64,000 nt of DNA from JBFAPK01 sp040676675 (GCF_040676675.1 NZ_JBFAPK010000009.1:124001-188000), one strand, 5' to 3'. Shown: positions 1 through 8,321, counted from the first letter of the stretch. Translations and numbers: made by a program. Notes: generated by a model from the letters alone, not told the origin.

Positions 1-2172
1 GCCCTGGAGCACCCCCTCCACCGGGCGCGGATCGGGCCGCCAGGGCACGACCAGGCGGACCCGCTCGGTCGGGTCCACGAGATCACAGAGGTCGAGCACC
101 GCGCCGAGCTTGACGTGCTGGAACTCGTGCACCAGCAGCACGGCCAGCTCCTCGGCCGGGGCGAGGACGGTACCGACCGCGCCGAAGGCGTGCCGGGACG
201 TACCGCTGTGCAGCCGCCCGTGCGGGTCGTCGGCCAGCGGGGTCACCGCGCGCAGCCCGACCCGCAGGCCGGGCAGGTGGCCGGGGACGTCCCGCCGGAC
301 GAGGGCCGCCGCGGCGGCGAGGTGCCGCCGCCAGGTCGCCGCCCGCTCGGGGGTGAGCCGGGCGGTGGCCGGCCGGTCGTAGCAGTCGCGGTACGGGTCG
401 AGGTCCTCCACGAGCAGCCGCCAGGACTCCGCCTCGACGAACCGGGCCGGCTGCCAGCCGGGCGGGGTCGGACCCGAGCCGTCGAGCGGCACCCGTACCG
501 TGCGGTCCCCCGCCTGGGCCACGAAGCCGGCGGCGTCGACCGCCAGCCGGACCGTACCGCCGCCGGCCGGCTGGTCCAGCGCGAGCGCGCCGAGCCCCGG
601 CAGCCACAGCAGCCCGGACCGGGCCGGCACCTCGACGTCGGTGCTCACCCCGGCCTGGATCGCGGCGGCCGCGGCCAGCGCCGCGAGGTGCGCCGGGTCG
701 GTGGCCGCCGCGGTACGCGGGTCGAGGCGGCCCTGGACCCAGCCCCGGGCGTACGGGTGGGCGAGCACGGCGTCGACGGCCTCGGGCGCCGCGCCGTCCA
801 GCTGGCCGAGCAGCTCCCAGGCGCGGGCCGGCACGGCGCCGGTCAGCCCGCCGGCGGCCTCGGCCAGCAGCGCCCGGACGATGGCGAGTTGGGAGGCGGC
901 CAGAGAGCCGACGGTGGCGGCCGAGCCGGGGCCGGAGCCGAGGTCGTCGAGGAGCGCGGCGCGGACCTGCCCCTGCGGGAGCAGGTCGACGGCGCCCGCG
1001 GCCGGCTCGGCGCCGGTCCCGACGGCCGGTACGGCGGGCGGCGGGTCCAGGTTCATCGACCGGATCAGCTCCTTGAGGTCGGCGCAGTAGGCGGACGGGT
1101 TGTCGAAGCCGGTGCCGTCGCGGTAGCGGTGGGCCCGCAGGCCGCCGCCGCACTGCCGGACCACCGGGCACTGCCGGCAGGTCTGGCAGAGCTCGGCCAG
1201 GCCGGTGCTCCGGACGGCGACCTCCGGGTGTCCGGCGACCTCGTCGACGGCGTGGGCGAAGACGTCGAGGCCCGTGCCGGCCGCCCCGTCGTAGGTGGTC
1301 TTCATCGAGTCGGCCAGCTCCCAGGCCCCGTCCGTCTCGATCACGACGAGGTCGGCCGGGTCGAGCCCGACCGCCTCGGTGCCGCTCGGACCACCGGCGG
1401 CGGTGGAGATCAAAGAGTCGAAGAGCCGGATCGGTACCGGCCGGCCGTCGGCGAGCCAGCGCCGGTAGATGCGGTACAGCCAGTCCGCGTACGGCGTGGC
1501 CGCCCCGTCCGGGCGGTACGGCGGCTGGTTCCAGGTGGCGTGCGGCAGCAGCAGGTCGATCCGGGGCGGCTCCTCGGCGAGCAGCGCCTCGTAGACCCGG
1601 ATCGGGTCGTTGCGTACGTCGATGGTGCAGAGCAGGCCGGCGTAGCTCCGGCGGTACTCGGGCCGGCGCAGCAGCGCCAGCGCGCGGCGTACCTGGGCGT
1701 GGCTGCCCGTACCGTCGGCGAAGCGCCGGTGCCGGTCGTTCGCCTCGGCGTCGCCGTCGAGCGAGATGCCGACGCGCACGCCGTACTCGGCGAGGAGTTC
1801 GCAGAGCGCCGGGGTGAGCAGGACGCCGTTGGACTGCATCCGCAGGTCCAGCTCGGCGACCGGGGCGATCGTGGCGGTCAGCTGCGCGAGCAGGGCGCGC
1901 AGCCGGACCGGCCCGAGCAGCAGCGGCTCGCCGCCGTGCAGCACGACGCGGACCCGGCGCAGCCGGTGCGCCCGGGCGTGCTCGGCGATCCGGGCGGCGG
2001 CGGCGCGTACCGTCTCCCGGTCGATCGCCCTCGGTCGCCCACGCCAGCTCTGGTCGGCGTGCCGGTAGACGTAACAGTGGTCGCACGCCAGGTCGCACCG
2101 GCTGTGCACCTTGAGGACGTACTGGGTGAGCGGGCGCGACCGCACGGGCGGTGCGCCTCGTGCGGTCGACAC
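1..2172 (-). CDS. fxsB: FxsB-type radical SAM/SPASM peptide maturase with C-terminal HExxH domain (partial)
   Basis: This gene runs off the left edge; about 724 codons are visible. The N-terminus carries the radical SAM cluster motif CDLACDHC (Cys about 26, 30 and 33). A SPASM-type Cys-rich segment (CQTCRQCPVVRQC) follows near residue 330. The C-terminal third ends in HEFQH near residue 681, the HExxH motif typical of FxsB proteins. Known family role: FxsB-class enzymes modify the C-terminal FxSxx motif of a partner peptide by cyclophane cross-linking; the fused HExxH domain belongs to a family linked to peptide beta-hydroxylation. The partner peptide lies 10 bases upstream. The GTG at 2172 is the first start after that peptide's stop and has no clear Shine-Dalgarno, so translation is probably coupled; a second GTG nine codons in is an alternative. 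Confidence 0.9.
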   Translation of the reverse strand, partial: MSTARGAPPVRSRPLTQYVLKVHSRCDLACDHCYVYRHADQSWRGRPRAIDRETVRAAAARIAEHARAHRLRRVRVVLHGGEPLLLGPVRLRALLAQLTATIAPVAELDLRMQSNGVLLTPALCELLAEYGVRVGISLDGDAEANDRHRRFADGTGSHAQVRRALALLRRPEYRRSYAGLLCTIDVRNDPIRVYEALLAEEPPRIDLLLPHATWNQPPYRPDGAATPYADWLYRIYRRWLADGRPVPIRLFDSLISTAAGGPSGTEAVGLDPADLVVIETDGAWELADSMKTTYDGAAGTGLDVFAHAVDEVAGHPEVAVRSTGLAELCQTCRQCPVVRQCGGGLRAHRYRDGTGFDNPSAYCADLKELIRSMNLDPPPAVPAVGTGAEPAAGAVDLLPQGQVRAALLDDLGSGPGSAATVGSLAASQLAIVRALLAEAAGGLTGAVPARAWELLGQLDGAAPEAVDAVLAHPYARGWVQGRLDPRTAAATDPAHLAALAAAAAIQAGVSTDVEVPARSGLLWLPGLGALALDQPAGGGTVRLAVDAAGFVAQAGDRTVRVPLDGSGPTPPGWQPARFVEAESWRLLVEDLDPYRDCYDRPATARLTPERAATWRRHLAAAAALVRRDVPGHLPGLRVGLRAVTPLADDPHGRLHSGTSRHAFGAVGTVLAPAEELAVLLVHEFQHVKLGAVLDLCDLVDPTERVRLVVPWRPDPRPVEGVLQG

Positions 2173-2182
2173 CGGAGCGACG

Positions 2183-2359
2183 TCAGATCGAGGAGTTGAA
2201 GGTGGCGACGTCCACGGTCGCCGTGCTGGTGCCGCGCTGGACGATCCGGTCGACGACGGGACGCACCTGGGCGGCGGAGAGTTGGTGCAGCGGAGTGCGC
2301 CGGATGGCGAACAGGTCGGCCGGCGGCTGCTTGGTCTGAGCGGTTACGACATGATCCAC
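2183..2359 (-). CDS. fxsA: FxSxx-COOH RiPP precursor peptide
   Basis: This is a 58-residue peptide ending in FNSSI followed directly by the stop codon, an exact FxSxx-COOH signature. It lies immediately upstream of the FxsB maturase. The GTG at 2359 is preceded at about six bases by GGGGGA, a good ribosome binding site; longer in-frame starts lack one. The body is hydrophilic and could act as a leader (Q-T-K-Q-P-P, then HQLSAAQVRPVVDRI). The last five residues are the predicted substrate, with Phe cross-linked across F-N-S. A possible -10 TATGCT sits at 2432-2437 on the minus strand. The product's role is unknown. Confidence is high from the terminal motif plus the neighbour. Confidence 0.9.
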   Translation of the reverse strand: MDHVVTAQTKQPPADLFAIRRTPLHQLSAAQVRPVVDRIVQRGTSTATVDVATFNSSI

Positions 2360-2599
2360 GGCGATTCCCCCAAGGACGGTGCGCGCGGACGGATCGGGAA
2401 CTGGCGGCGGCGGAAACCTCGCCTGGTTCGTAGCATAGAGGCCGGTCGAGGTCATGTCACCGGTGCCGAACGCATCCCATCCGCATGGAAATGCCATTTC
2501 ACCGCGCGTTCGCCGACCCGTCGGGGCGGACGTCCCCATTCGCGCCGATCGGTGCGAACCGAACCGGACCGATACGCGAATGAATTTGCCGACTTCGAT
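2360..2599. other. Intergenic region upstream of fxsA
   Basis: No gene is supported here. The segment between fxsA and the HxlR regulator is less GC-rich than its surroundings and holds the candidate minus-strand -10 for fxsA (TATGCT at 2437-2432). No hairpin or repeat stands out. Confidence 0.4.
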
Positions 2600-3034
2600 C
2601 TACTGCACTACGCCCCGGTCGCCCGCGTCGCGTGCCTCGATCGTCCGGTCGTACCGCTTCCGGGCCCGGTCCAGCTCCACCACGTGCCGCTCGGCCCAGT
2701 CCGTGACCGCCTCGATGACCGGCAGGAGACTCCGGCCGAGCGGCGTGAGCCGGTATTCCACCCGAACCGGAACCGACCCGGTGACCGACCGGGAGAGCAG
2801 CCCGTCGCGTTCCAGGCCCCGCAGGGTCTGGGTGAGCATTTTCTGGCTGGCCCCGGCGAGCGCACGGGAAAGCTCACCGGAGCGCAGCGGCCCCGAGGCC
2901 AATTCCCGCAGCACGAGACCCACCCATTTGTCGCCCATCCGATCCAGCATCCGCAAAGTGGGGCACAGCGCCATGCGCCGCAGGTGCTCGGCCCGCGCCT
3001 GCTCGCGCCGCTGGGCGGCGGTCCGGGTGGTCAT
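2600..3034 (-). CDS. HxlR-family transcriptional regulator
   Basis: This is a 144-residue winged-helix protein of normal HxlR size. The family core is visible: C-P-T-L-R-M-L-D near residue 24, GDKWVGLVLREL, then SGELSRALAGASQKMLTQTL, LERDGLLSR and VEYRLTPLGRSLLPV. The ATG at 3034 is preceded by GGAGG at seven bases. It is divergent from an NAD(P)-binding oxidoreductase, with about 120 bases between them. HxlR proteins commonly control a divergent oxidoreductase and respond to electrophiles or oxidants, so it probably regulates that neighbour and itself. Only the conserved Cys at the N-terminus is visible as a possible sensor; the signal is not known. Confidence 0.92.
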   Translation of the reverse strand: MTTRTAAQRREQARAEHLRRMALCPTLRMLDRMGDKWVGLVLRELASGPLRSGELSRALAGASQKMLTQTLRGLERDGLLSRSVTGSVPVRVEYRLTPLGRSLLPVIEAVTDWAERHVVELDRARKRYDRTIEARDAGDRGVVQ

Positions 3035-3157
3035 CGGCGTACCTCCGCGTGCGTTGGGCACCCCAAGGTGCGTACTGCCCCGATCGCGCGCGCCGACCTT
3101 AGCTTCGCCGGAGGTGACGCCGCCATCCGGCCGCCACGGACCAGCGAAGGGAAGAAC

Positions 3158-3805
3158 ATGCGCACGATCGGGATCCTGGGTACCGGCAACGTCGGCCGGG
3201 TGCTCGCCACCGGACTGGCCGCCTCGGGGCGTACCGTCGCCGTCGGCTCGCGAACCCCCGAGCGCCCGCTCGCCTGGGTGGACGCCGCCCCGGGGCGGCG
3301 GATCCGGCTCACCGACCTGCCCGGCGCCGCCGCCGCGGACGTGGTCGTCAACGCGCTGCCGGGTCACGTCGCCGTACGGAGCCTGGGCGAGCTGCGCGGC
3401 GCGCTGGCCGGGAAGGTCCTCGTCGACGTGGCGAACGCCGTCGAGCACGGCCCGGACGGGTTCGCCAGCGCGCTGCTGTACCCCGGCGGCAGCCTCGCCG
3501 AGGCGATCCAGCGGGAGCTGCCCGACATCCGGGTGGTCAAGACGCTCAACACGATGGGGCCGGCGGAGCTGATGGCCGCCCCCGCCACCGCGTCGGCTCC
3601 CCCGTCGGCCTTCCTCTCGGCCGACGACTCCCGGGCCAGGGCCGTCGCCCGCGAACTGCTCGCCGATCTCGGCTGGCCGGCCGAGTGGATCGTCGACCTC
3701 GGCGGGCTGGCGACCGCGTGGTGGCCGGAGAGCTTCATCCTCATGGTCCGCCCGCTGGTCGCGGCGCTCGGGCCGGTCCCGTTCGGCCTCGCCATCGCCA
3801 GGTGA
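3158..3805 (+). CDS. NAD(P)-binding oxidoreductase (F420-reductase-like Rossmann protein)
   Basis: This 215-residue protein begins with the Rossmann motif GILGTGNVG at residues 4-12. It continues with AVGSRTPER (a cofactor-phosphate-contacting stretch) and VVNALPGHVA. The family is NADPH-dependent F420 reductase / NADP oxidoreductase with coenzyme-F420-dependent fold, of near-usual length. The substrate cannot be read from sequence. The ATG at 3158 has GAAGGGA just upstream. It is transcribed away from the HxlR regulator, which is the likely controller. The conserved middle (VVKTLNTMGP) is typical of the family's interdomain segment. Confidence 0.85.
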   Translation: MRTIGILGTGNVGRVLATGLAASGRTVAVGSRTPERPLAWVDAAPGRRIRLTDLPGAAAADVVVNALPGHVAVRSLGELRGALAGKVLVDVANAVEHGPDGFASALLYPGGSLAEAIQRELPDIRVVKTLNTMGPAELMAAPATASAPPSAFLSADDSRARAVARELLADLGWPAEWIVDLGGLATAWWPESFILMVRPLVAALGPVPFGLAIAR

Positions 3806-3845
3806 CCCGTGCCCGGCGGCGACTCCCCCGCGCCGGCGCGGGCGG

Positions 3846-4478
3846 TCAGGCGACGCCGGCGGGGCGGAACTGGACGCTGACCCGGGGGCCGACCGGCTTG
3901 GCGGTCTTCGGCACGGCGTGCTCCCAGGTGCGCTGGCAGGAGCCGCCCATCACGATCAGGTCGCCGTGGCCGAGCGGGAAGCGCAGGCTCGCGCCGCCGT
4001 CGCGCGGGCGGAGCAGCAGCGGCCGGGGCGACCCGAACGAGACGATGGCGACCATCGTGTCGACGCGGGACCCGCGCCCGATCGTGTCGCCGTGCCAGGC
4101 GACGCTGTCCCGGCCGTCGCGGTAGAGGCACATGCCGGCGGTGACGAACGGCTCGCCCAGTTCGTCGGCGTAGTGCTCGTTCAACCGCCGGCGGGCCTCG
4201 GTGAGCAGGTCGTGCGGCAGCGGCTCGTCCCGGCCGTACCAGCGCAGCAGGCGGGGCACGTCGACCCGGTTCTCGTACATGGTGCGGCGCTCGGCGCGCC
4301 AGTCGACCTCGGTCAGCAAAGTCGGCAGCACCAGGTCCGACCCGCGCACCCAGCCGGGCAGGTGGTCGACCCAGGCGCCACGGGTGAGCCGGTGCCGGCG
4401 GAGGCTACCGGCGAGCGGGCCGAGCGTCGCCTCCGGCGCCAGGTCCAGCATCGAGGGCTGGTAGACCGCGTGCGTCAT
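3846..4478 (-). CDS. AlkB-like 2-oxoglutarate/Fe(II) dioxygenase
   Basis: This 210-residue protein has the iron ligands of the AlkB fold: W-H-G-D (His129, Asp131) and a distal His187 in WEHAVPK. The 2-oxoglutarate-binding arginines lie in RVSVQFR (199 and 205). Family members reverse alkylation damage in nucleic acids. The N-terminal region (VDWRAERRTMYENRVDVPRL) resembles the substrate lid of bacterial AlkB homologues. It is probably a stand-alone DNA-repair gene: neighbours are unrelated. A TANNNT box six bases before the ATG suggests a leaderless mRNA. Confidence 0.9.
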   Translation of the reverse strand: MTHAVYQPSMLDLAPEATLGPLAGSLRRHRLTRGAWVDHLPGWVRGSDLVLPTLLTEVDWRAERRTMYENRVDVPRLLRWYGRDEPLPHDLLTEARRRLNEHYADELGEPFVTAGMCLYRDGRDSVAWHGDTIGRGSRVDTMVAIVSFGSPRPLLLRPRDGGASLRFPLGHGDLIVMGGSCQRTWEHAVPKTAKPVGPRVSVQFRPAGVA

Positions 4479-4484
4479 ACGGCC

Positions 4485-4490
4485 ACCCTA
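4485..4490 (-). promoter_or_regulatory. TANNNT -10 box (TAGGGT) of the AlkB-like gene
   Basis: On the minus strand TAGGGT is followed by six bases and then the ATG at 4478; there is no Shine-Dalgarno. This spacing fits leaderless transcription. Confidence 0.6.
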
Positions 4491-4539
4491 CGCCTGCTCG
4501 AACAGGCGTACTAACCCCCCTCCAGGGCGTTCTCCCCGG

Positions 4540-5322
4540 TCACGGCCGGTACGGGTCGCGCCCGGCCCGGACCGCGTCGAGCATCCGCCCGTGGTCGGCC
4601 CGCGCGGCCCGGTAGAGCCCGCCGCCGAAGCTCACCCGGGCCACCCCGAACTCCGCGAGCTGGGGCAGGCTCGGCGCGCCCGGCCGGAACAGCACGTTGA
4701 CCGGCGCGCCGGCGTCCCGTACCAGCGCCCGGAGGTCGTCCGGCCCGGTGGCGCCGATCGGGTACACGCAGTCGGCCCCGGCCGCCGCGTACCGCCGGGC
4801 CCGCCGCACCGCCTCGGCCAGCCGCTCGGTCGGGTCGCCCGTACCGCCCGCGAGGTAGACGTCGACCCGGGCGTTGAGCACCAGGTCCACGCCGGCGTCG
4901 TCGGCGGCGGCCCGGACCGCGGCGAGGAAGTCGGCCTGCTCCTGCGGATCGACGAGTTCGCCGGTACGCGGGTCGCTGTCCTCCAGGTTGCAGCCGACCG
5001 CGCCGGTGGCGGCGAGCCGCTCGACCAGTTCCGTGGGCGCCATCCCGTACCCCCGCTCCAGGTCGGCGGTGACCGGCACGGCCACGGCGCGGGCGACGCG
5101 GGCCACCGCGGCCAGCATCTCGCCGGGCGGTGTCGCCTCGCCGTCGGCGTACCCCAGGGACTCCGCCACGGCGGCGCTGCTGGTGGCCACGGCCGGGAAC
5201 CCCGCGGCCTCGACCGCCCGGGCCGTGCCGGCGTCCCAGGCGTTGGGCAGCACGAGCGGGTCGCCGGGACGGTGCAACGCCCGCAGGACCCCGGCTCGCC
5301 CGATGTCGCTCCGCACACTCAT
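4540..5322 (-). CDS. Isocitrate lyase / PEP mutase superfamily protein
   Basis: The protein is 260 residues, a (beta/alpha)8-barrel of the PEPM/ICL superfamily. Visible motifs are LVLPNAWDAGTAR near the start, the metal-binding stretch VTADLERGYG, VGCNLEDSD, and VNVLFRPGAPSL toward the end. Superfamily members cleave or form C-C or C-P bonds of oxaloacetate-like substrates; the exact substrate cannot be assigned. The ATG at 5322 is preferred over an in-frame start nine bases upstream because TAGCGT sits seven bases before it, the usual leaderless arrangement here. It converges on the AlkB-like gene's upstream region and is not in an operon. Confidence 0.85.
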   Translation of the reverse strand: MSVRSDIGRAGVLRALHRPGDPLVLPNAWDAGTARAVEAAGFPAVATSSAAVAESLGYADGEATPPGEMLAAVARVARAVAVPVTADLERGYGMAPTELVERLAATGAVGCNLEDSDPRTGELVDPQEQADFLAAVRAAADDAGVDLVLNARVDVYLAGGTGDPTERLAEAVRRARRYAAAGADCVYPIGATGPDDLRALVRDAGAPVNVLFRPGAPSLPQLAEFGVARVSFGGGLYRAARADHGRMLDAVRAGRDPYRP

Positions 5323-5329
5323 GCCCGCC

Positions 5330-5335
5330 ACGCTA
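5330..5335 (-). promoter_or_regulatory. TANNNT -10 box (TAGCGT) of the PEP-mutase-like gene
   Basis: TAGCGT lies seven bases upstream of the ATG at 5322 on the minus strand, without a Shine-Dalgarno, and decides the start codon. Confidence 0.6.
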
Positions 5336-5485
5336 GGACCGCGATTGGCACGCCGTAAGGGCCAATCGGGGTCCGATGGCTCCGGCCAATCCCCCCGGCC
5401 GGGAGGTCTCCGCGCCGCGCCCGGACGGCGACGGGGGAGCTTCCGCGGGTGCCGGCGGACGGGACGCGGATCCTTCCGGGAACGC

Positions 5486-5512
5486 TTGGCACTCGGAGGG
5501 GGAGAGTGCTAA
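5486..5512 (+). promoter_or_regulatory. CIRCE operator (HrcA binding site) upstream of hsp20
   Basis: TTGGCACTC, nine bases, then GAGTGCTAA. This matches the CIRCE consensus (TTAGCACTC-N9-GAGTGCTAA) with one mismatch in the left arm. It lies about 120 bases upstream of the Hsp20 start. HrcA, the CIRCE repressor, is not encoded in this window. Confidence 0.93.
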
Positions 5513-5630
5513 AAAGATAGGTGTCGCGCCCAGCCAGCGCGGTGCGGAAGACCACCGCCGCGCGGGCGCGGAAGGCAGTGCCACCGCCCGCCGGAGAGCC
5601 CGGCGGACGCGCGAGTAGGAGGTGGTCCAC

Positions 5631-6098
5631 GTGGTACTGGCATTCGATCCGTTCCGTGAGTTCGACCGGCTCGCCGAGCAGATGCTCGCCGGCACGGGCT
5701 CGGTACGCGGCCCGCTGGCGATGCCGATGGACCTCTACCGGTCCGGCGACCACTACGTACTCCACTGCGACCTGCCCGGTGTCGATCCCGGGTCGGTGGA
5801 GATCAACGTCGAGGGCTCCGTGCTGACCATCACGGCCGAGCGCAGCGCTCGCCCGGACGACGTGCGGTGGCTGAGCCGGGAGCGGCGCACCGGCCGGTAC
5901 CAGCGGAGGCTGTCGCTCGGTGACGGCGTCGACGCGACGCGCATCACGGCCACCCACTCCGACGGCGTGCTCACCGTGACGATCCCGGTGGCCGAACACG
6001 CCAAGCCGCGCCGCATCCCCGTCACCGTCGGCGGCTCCGGCCAGGTGCTCTCCGGCACCGCGTCCGAGACCCCGGCGCTGGAGCGGTCCGCGTCCTGA
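5631..6098 (+). CDS. hsp20: Hsp20/alpha-crystallin family small heat shock protein
   Basis: This 155-residue ATP-independent chaperone holds unfolding proteins. It starts MVLAFDPFREFDRL, the usual actinobacterial N-terminus. The alpha-crystallin domain spans roughly residues 35-125, with YVLHCDLPGVDPGSVEINVE, LTITAER and the conserved SDGVLTVTIPV near its end. The GTG at 5631 was chosen because AGGAGG ends eight bases before it; an in-frame GTG at 5622 overlaps that site. A CIRCE element upstream indicates HrcA heat-shock control, while many actinobacterial Hsp18 genes use RheA or HspR instead. A strong hairpin at 6205-6234 ends the unit. Confidence 0.95.
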   Translation: MVLAFDPFREFDRLAEQMLAGTGSVRGPLAMPMDLYRSGDHYVLHCDLPGVDPGSVEINVEGSVLTITAERSARPDDVRWLSRERRTGRYQRRLSLGDGVDATRITATHSDGVLTVTIPVAEHAKPRRIPVTVGGSGQVLSGTASETPALERSAS

Positions 6099-6204
6099 CG
6101 GTGGCGGCGGCACGGGACCCGGCGCCGGTTTCGGTCATGGGCACGCCGCCCGGCCGGGTCCCGCCCGTCGCGGACGGTACCGACCATCTGCCAGATCATC
6201 TCTT

Positions 6205-6234
6205 GTGGGCGCCGGAGTCCTCTCCGGCGCCCAC
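6205..6234 (+). terminator. Terminator-like hairpin after hsp20
   Basis: A perfect 13-base-pair stem (GTGGGCGCCGGAG and its complement) closes a TCCT loop, about 105 bases after the hsp20 stop. There is no U-run, as is common in high-GC actinobacteria. The rest of 6099-6429 shows no gene. Confidence 0.65.
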
Positions 6235-6429
6235 CGGCCTGATAGAGAGCCGATATCCGGGCACCGGGTTCTGCGTACAGCCCTACCACGTGAAGATCAA
6301 TATGGCCCGATGCCGCTCCCTCCCGGCCCGAATCGGCCGAGCGCGTTGCGTCGCCCCCGCCCGCTAAGATCGCCCGTACCGCGCCCCGGCGGCTGGAGCA
6401 AGGGCGGTAGCAGCGCAAATGGAGGAGCC

Positions 6430-6957
6430 ATGGCGGAAACGGCCGTGCCCGACGAGTCCGCGACCCTGCTCGCCGAGGAGACCCGGGCCCTGCTCGCCAG
6501 CCTGACCGGTCAGCGCCGGCACGTGCTCGGAATCCTGGAGGGGCTGCCCGACGAGGCGCTGCGCCGGCCGGCCCTCCCCTCGGGCTGGACGTGCCTGGGG
6601 CTGGTGCAGCACCTCGCGCTCGACGTGGAGCGCTTCTGGTTCCGCGCCGTCATCGCCGGCGAGCAGGTCGAGCTGAAATCCGGGGACGCCGCCTGGCAGG
6701 TCGCCGACGACGTACCGGCCGAGGCCGTCTTCGACCTGTACCGGGACGAGATCGACCGGGCCGACGAGATCATCAGGGCCGGTGACCTCGACGCCGGGCC
6801 GGCCTGGTGGCCCGAGGACATGTTCGGCGGACAGCGGGCCCAGAGCCTGCGGGAGACGATCCTGCACGTCATCACCGAGACCGCGTGCCATGCCGGACAT
6901 CTCGACGCGGCCCGCGAGCTGACCGACGGCCGGACCTGGCTCGTCCTGACGGACTGA
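6430..6957 (+). CDS. DinB-family protein (DUF664-like)
   Basis: This 175-residue protein has the DinB four-helix-bundle pattern: SGWTCLGLVQHLALDVERFWFR, with the first metal-ligand His in the LVQHL segment, and a C-terminal ETILHVITETACHAGHLDAARE supplying the other His residues. DinB-like proteins are metal-dependent enzymes, some of them mycothiol-linked transferases in actinobacteria. The substrate is unknown here. The ATG at 6430 follows GGAGGA. The next gene starts seven bases after its stop, so the two are probably co-transcribed. Confidence 0.88.
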   Translation: MAETAVPDESATLLAEETRALLASLTGQRRHVLGILEGLPDEALRRPALPSGWTCLGLVQHLALDVERFWFRAVIAGEQVELKSGDAAWQVADDVPAEAVFDLYRDEIDRADEIIRAGDLDAGPAWWPEDMFGGQRAQSLRETILHVITETACHAGHLDAARELTDGRTWLVLTD

Positions 6958-6964
6958 GGAGACC

Positions 6965-7333
6965 ATGGGCAGCTGGGGCATCGGCAACTTCGACAACGAC
7001 ACCGCCGCCGACCACCTCTCCATCGTCACCGCTCGGCTCCTCGACGAGGTCACCGAGGCGATGGCGAGCGACCCCGACGAGATCGAGCCGGACGAGTACT
7101 GGGGTGTGGCCGTACCCTGCAACCTCGAACTGCTCTGCCTCCTCGCCGAGCAGCGCTGGGTCGGCGTGACGCTGCCCGACGCGGCGACGGTCGCCGAGTG
7201 GCGGCGGCGCTACCTGGCCGTCTGGGACGAGGCGGTCGAGGAGCTGATACCGAGCCCCGAGGCCCGGCAGCGGCGACGAGCCGTACTCGTCGAGACGTTC
7301 GAACGGCTCGCCGCCGCGGTCGCCGCGAGATAG
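6965..7333 (+). CDS. DUF4259 domain protein
   Basis: This 122-residue protein opens with MGSWGIGNFDNDTAADH, the signature of DUF4259 (a W-G-x-G-x-F-D-N-D-x-A-x-D start). The family has no established function. The rest is acidic and helical (EIEPDEYWGVAVPCNLELLCLL). It lies seven bases after the DinB gene, and the GGAGA at the end of that gene serves as its ribosome site. The two may form one unit. Confidence 0.85.
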   Translation: MGSWGIGNFDNDTAADHLSIVTARLLDEVTEAMASDPDEIEPDEYWGVAVPCNLELLCLLAEQRWVGVTLPDAATVAEWRRRYLAVWDEAVEELIPSPEARQRRRAVLVETFERLAAAVAAR

Positions 7334-7424
7334 TCCCGGCCGACGGCGCCCCGGGTCGTCAGCCGGGGCAGGTCCGCTCGTCAGTCGGGGCGGTCCCGGC
7401 CGTCGGTCGAAGCTGTTCCGGTCG

Positions 7425-8321
7425 TCACTCCTCCGTGGCGAACCGGAGCACCTCGGTGACGAAGAGATCTGCCTGTTCGATGTGCCCCATGTGCCCGCTC
7501 TCGGCCAGCACCACGAGGCGGGAGCCGGGGATTCCGTCGTGCAGCATGCGGGCCCAACGGGTACCGCAGATGAAGTCGTGTTCCCCCACCAGGATCAGCG
7601 TGGGCAGCGCCAGCGCGCCGAGCCGCTCCCGTACGTCGAACGGCGCCGGCTCCTCCCCGCGCATCGGGTCGATCCAGGCCCGGAGTCCGGCGAACGCCGG
7701 CGCCAGCTCGGCCTGGCGCGCCCAGTAGTCCGCGAAGTAGAGCGGCAGGATGCGCCGCAGCGCCTCCGTGTACGCCTCGTCGGTGTCGGCGGCCAGCGCC
7801 GCCTGGAACGCCACCGGCAGCTCGGCCGCCTCGGGCCGGTCCGGATGCCGCGCCGGATAGGCGGCCACGTTCGCCATCGCCGCCGCCCAGAACTCCTCGC
7901 CGGTGACCGGCGAGGTGTCGAAGAGGATCAGGCCGGCGAGGCGCCCGGGGTGCGTCAGGGCGTAGCGCTGCGCGACGAAGCCGCCGTGCGAGTGGCCGAG
8001 CAGGAACACCTCCGGCCGGCCGAGGTGCTCGATCACGCCGTGCAGGAACCGCACGTACGTGTCGAGCCGGTAGTCGCGGGGGTCGGCCAGCCGTCCGGAG
8101 GTACCGGTACCGACCGGCTCCAGGTACACCATCGTCAGGCGCTGCTCCAGGGCCGGCATGCGCAGGTACGGCCAGTCGATCCCCGGTCCCCCGGAGTGCG
8201 CCACGCAGACCGGGCCGGTCCCCGCGACGTGGTAAACCTGCCGCACCCCCTCGATCTCCAGTACATGGCGGCCCGGGGCGAGGGCGTCGGTGCCGGTGCC
8301 GGTGGTGCTGGTGGAACTCAT
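7425..8321 (-). CDS. Alpha/beta hydrolase (prolyl-aminopeptidase-like)
   Basis: This 298-residue hydrolase shows the oxyanion-loop segment AHSGGPGIDWPYLR, the nucleophile elbow GHSHGG, an acid residue in LVGEHDFICG and a catalytic His in ESGHMGHIEQ. HSGGPG is typical of the S33 / proline iminopeptidase-like group. The substrate is unknown. The ATG at 8321 gives MSSTST and has GGGGA about nine bases upstream; the longer frame from 8375 has no such site. It stands alone on the minus strand. Confidence 0.88.
   Translation of the reverse strand: MSSTSTTGTGTDALAPGRHVLEIEGVRQVYHVAGTGPVCVAHSGGPGIDWPYLRMPALEQRLTMVYLEPVGTGTSGRLADPRDYRLDTYVRFLHGVIEHLGRPEVFLLGHSHGGFVAQRYALTHPGRLAGLILFDTSPVTGEEFWAAAMANVAAYPARHPDRPEAAELPVAFQAALAADTDEAYTEALRRILPLYFADYWARQAELAPAFAGLRAWIDPMRGEEPAPFDVRERLGALALPTLILVGEHDFICGTRWARMLHDGIPGSRLVVLAESGHMGHIEQADLFVTEVLRFATEE

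Noticed and set aside
83..2098. 671-codon minus-strand frame
   Set aside because: Arg/Pro-rich frame-shifted shadow of the fxsB gene, whose own frame carries the radical SAM, SPASM and HExxH motifs.
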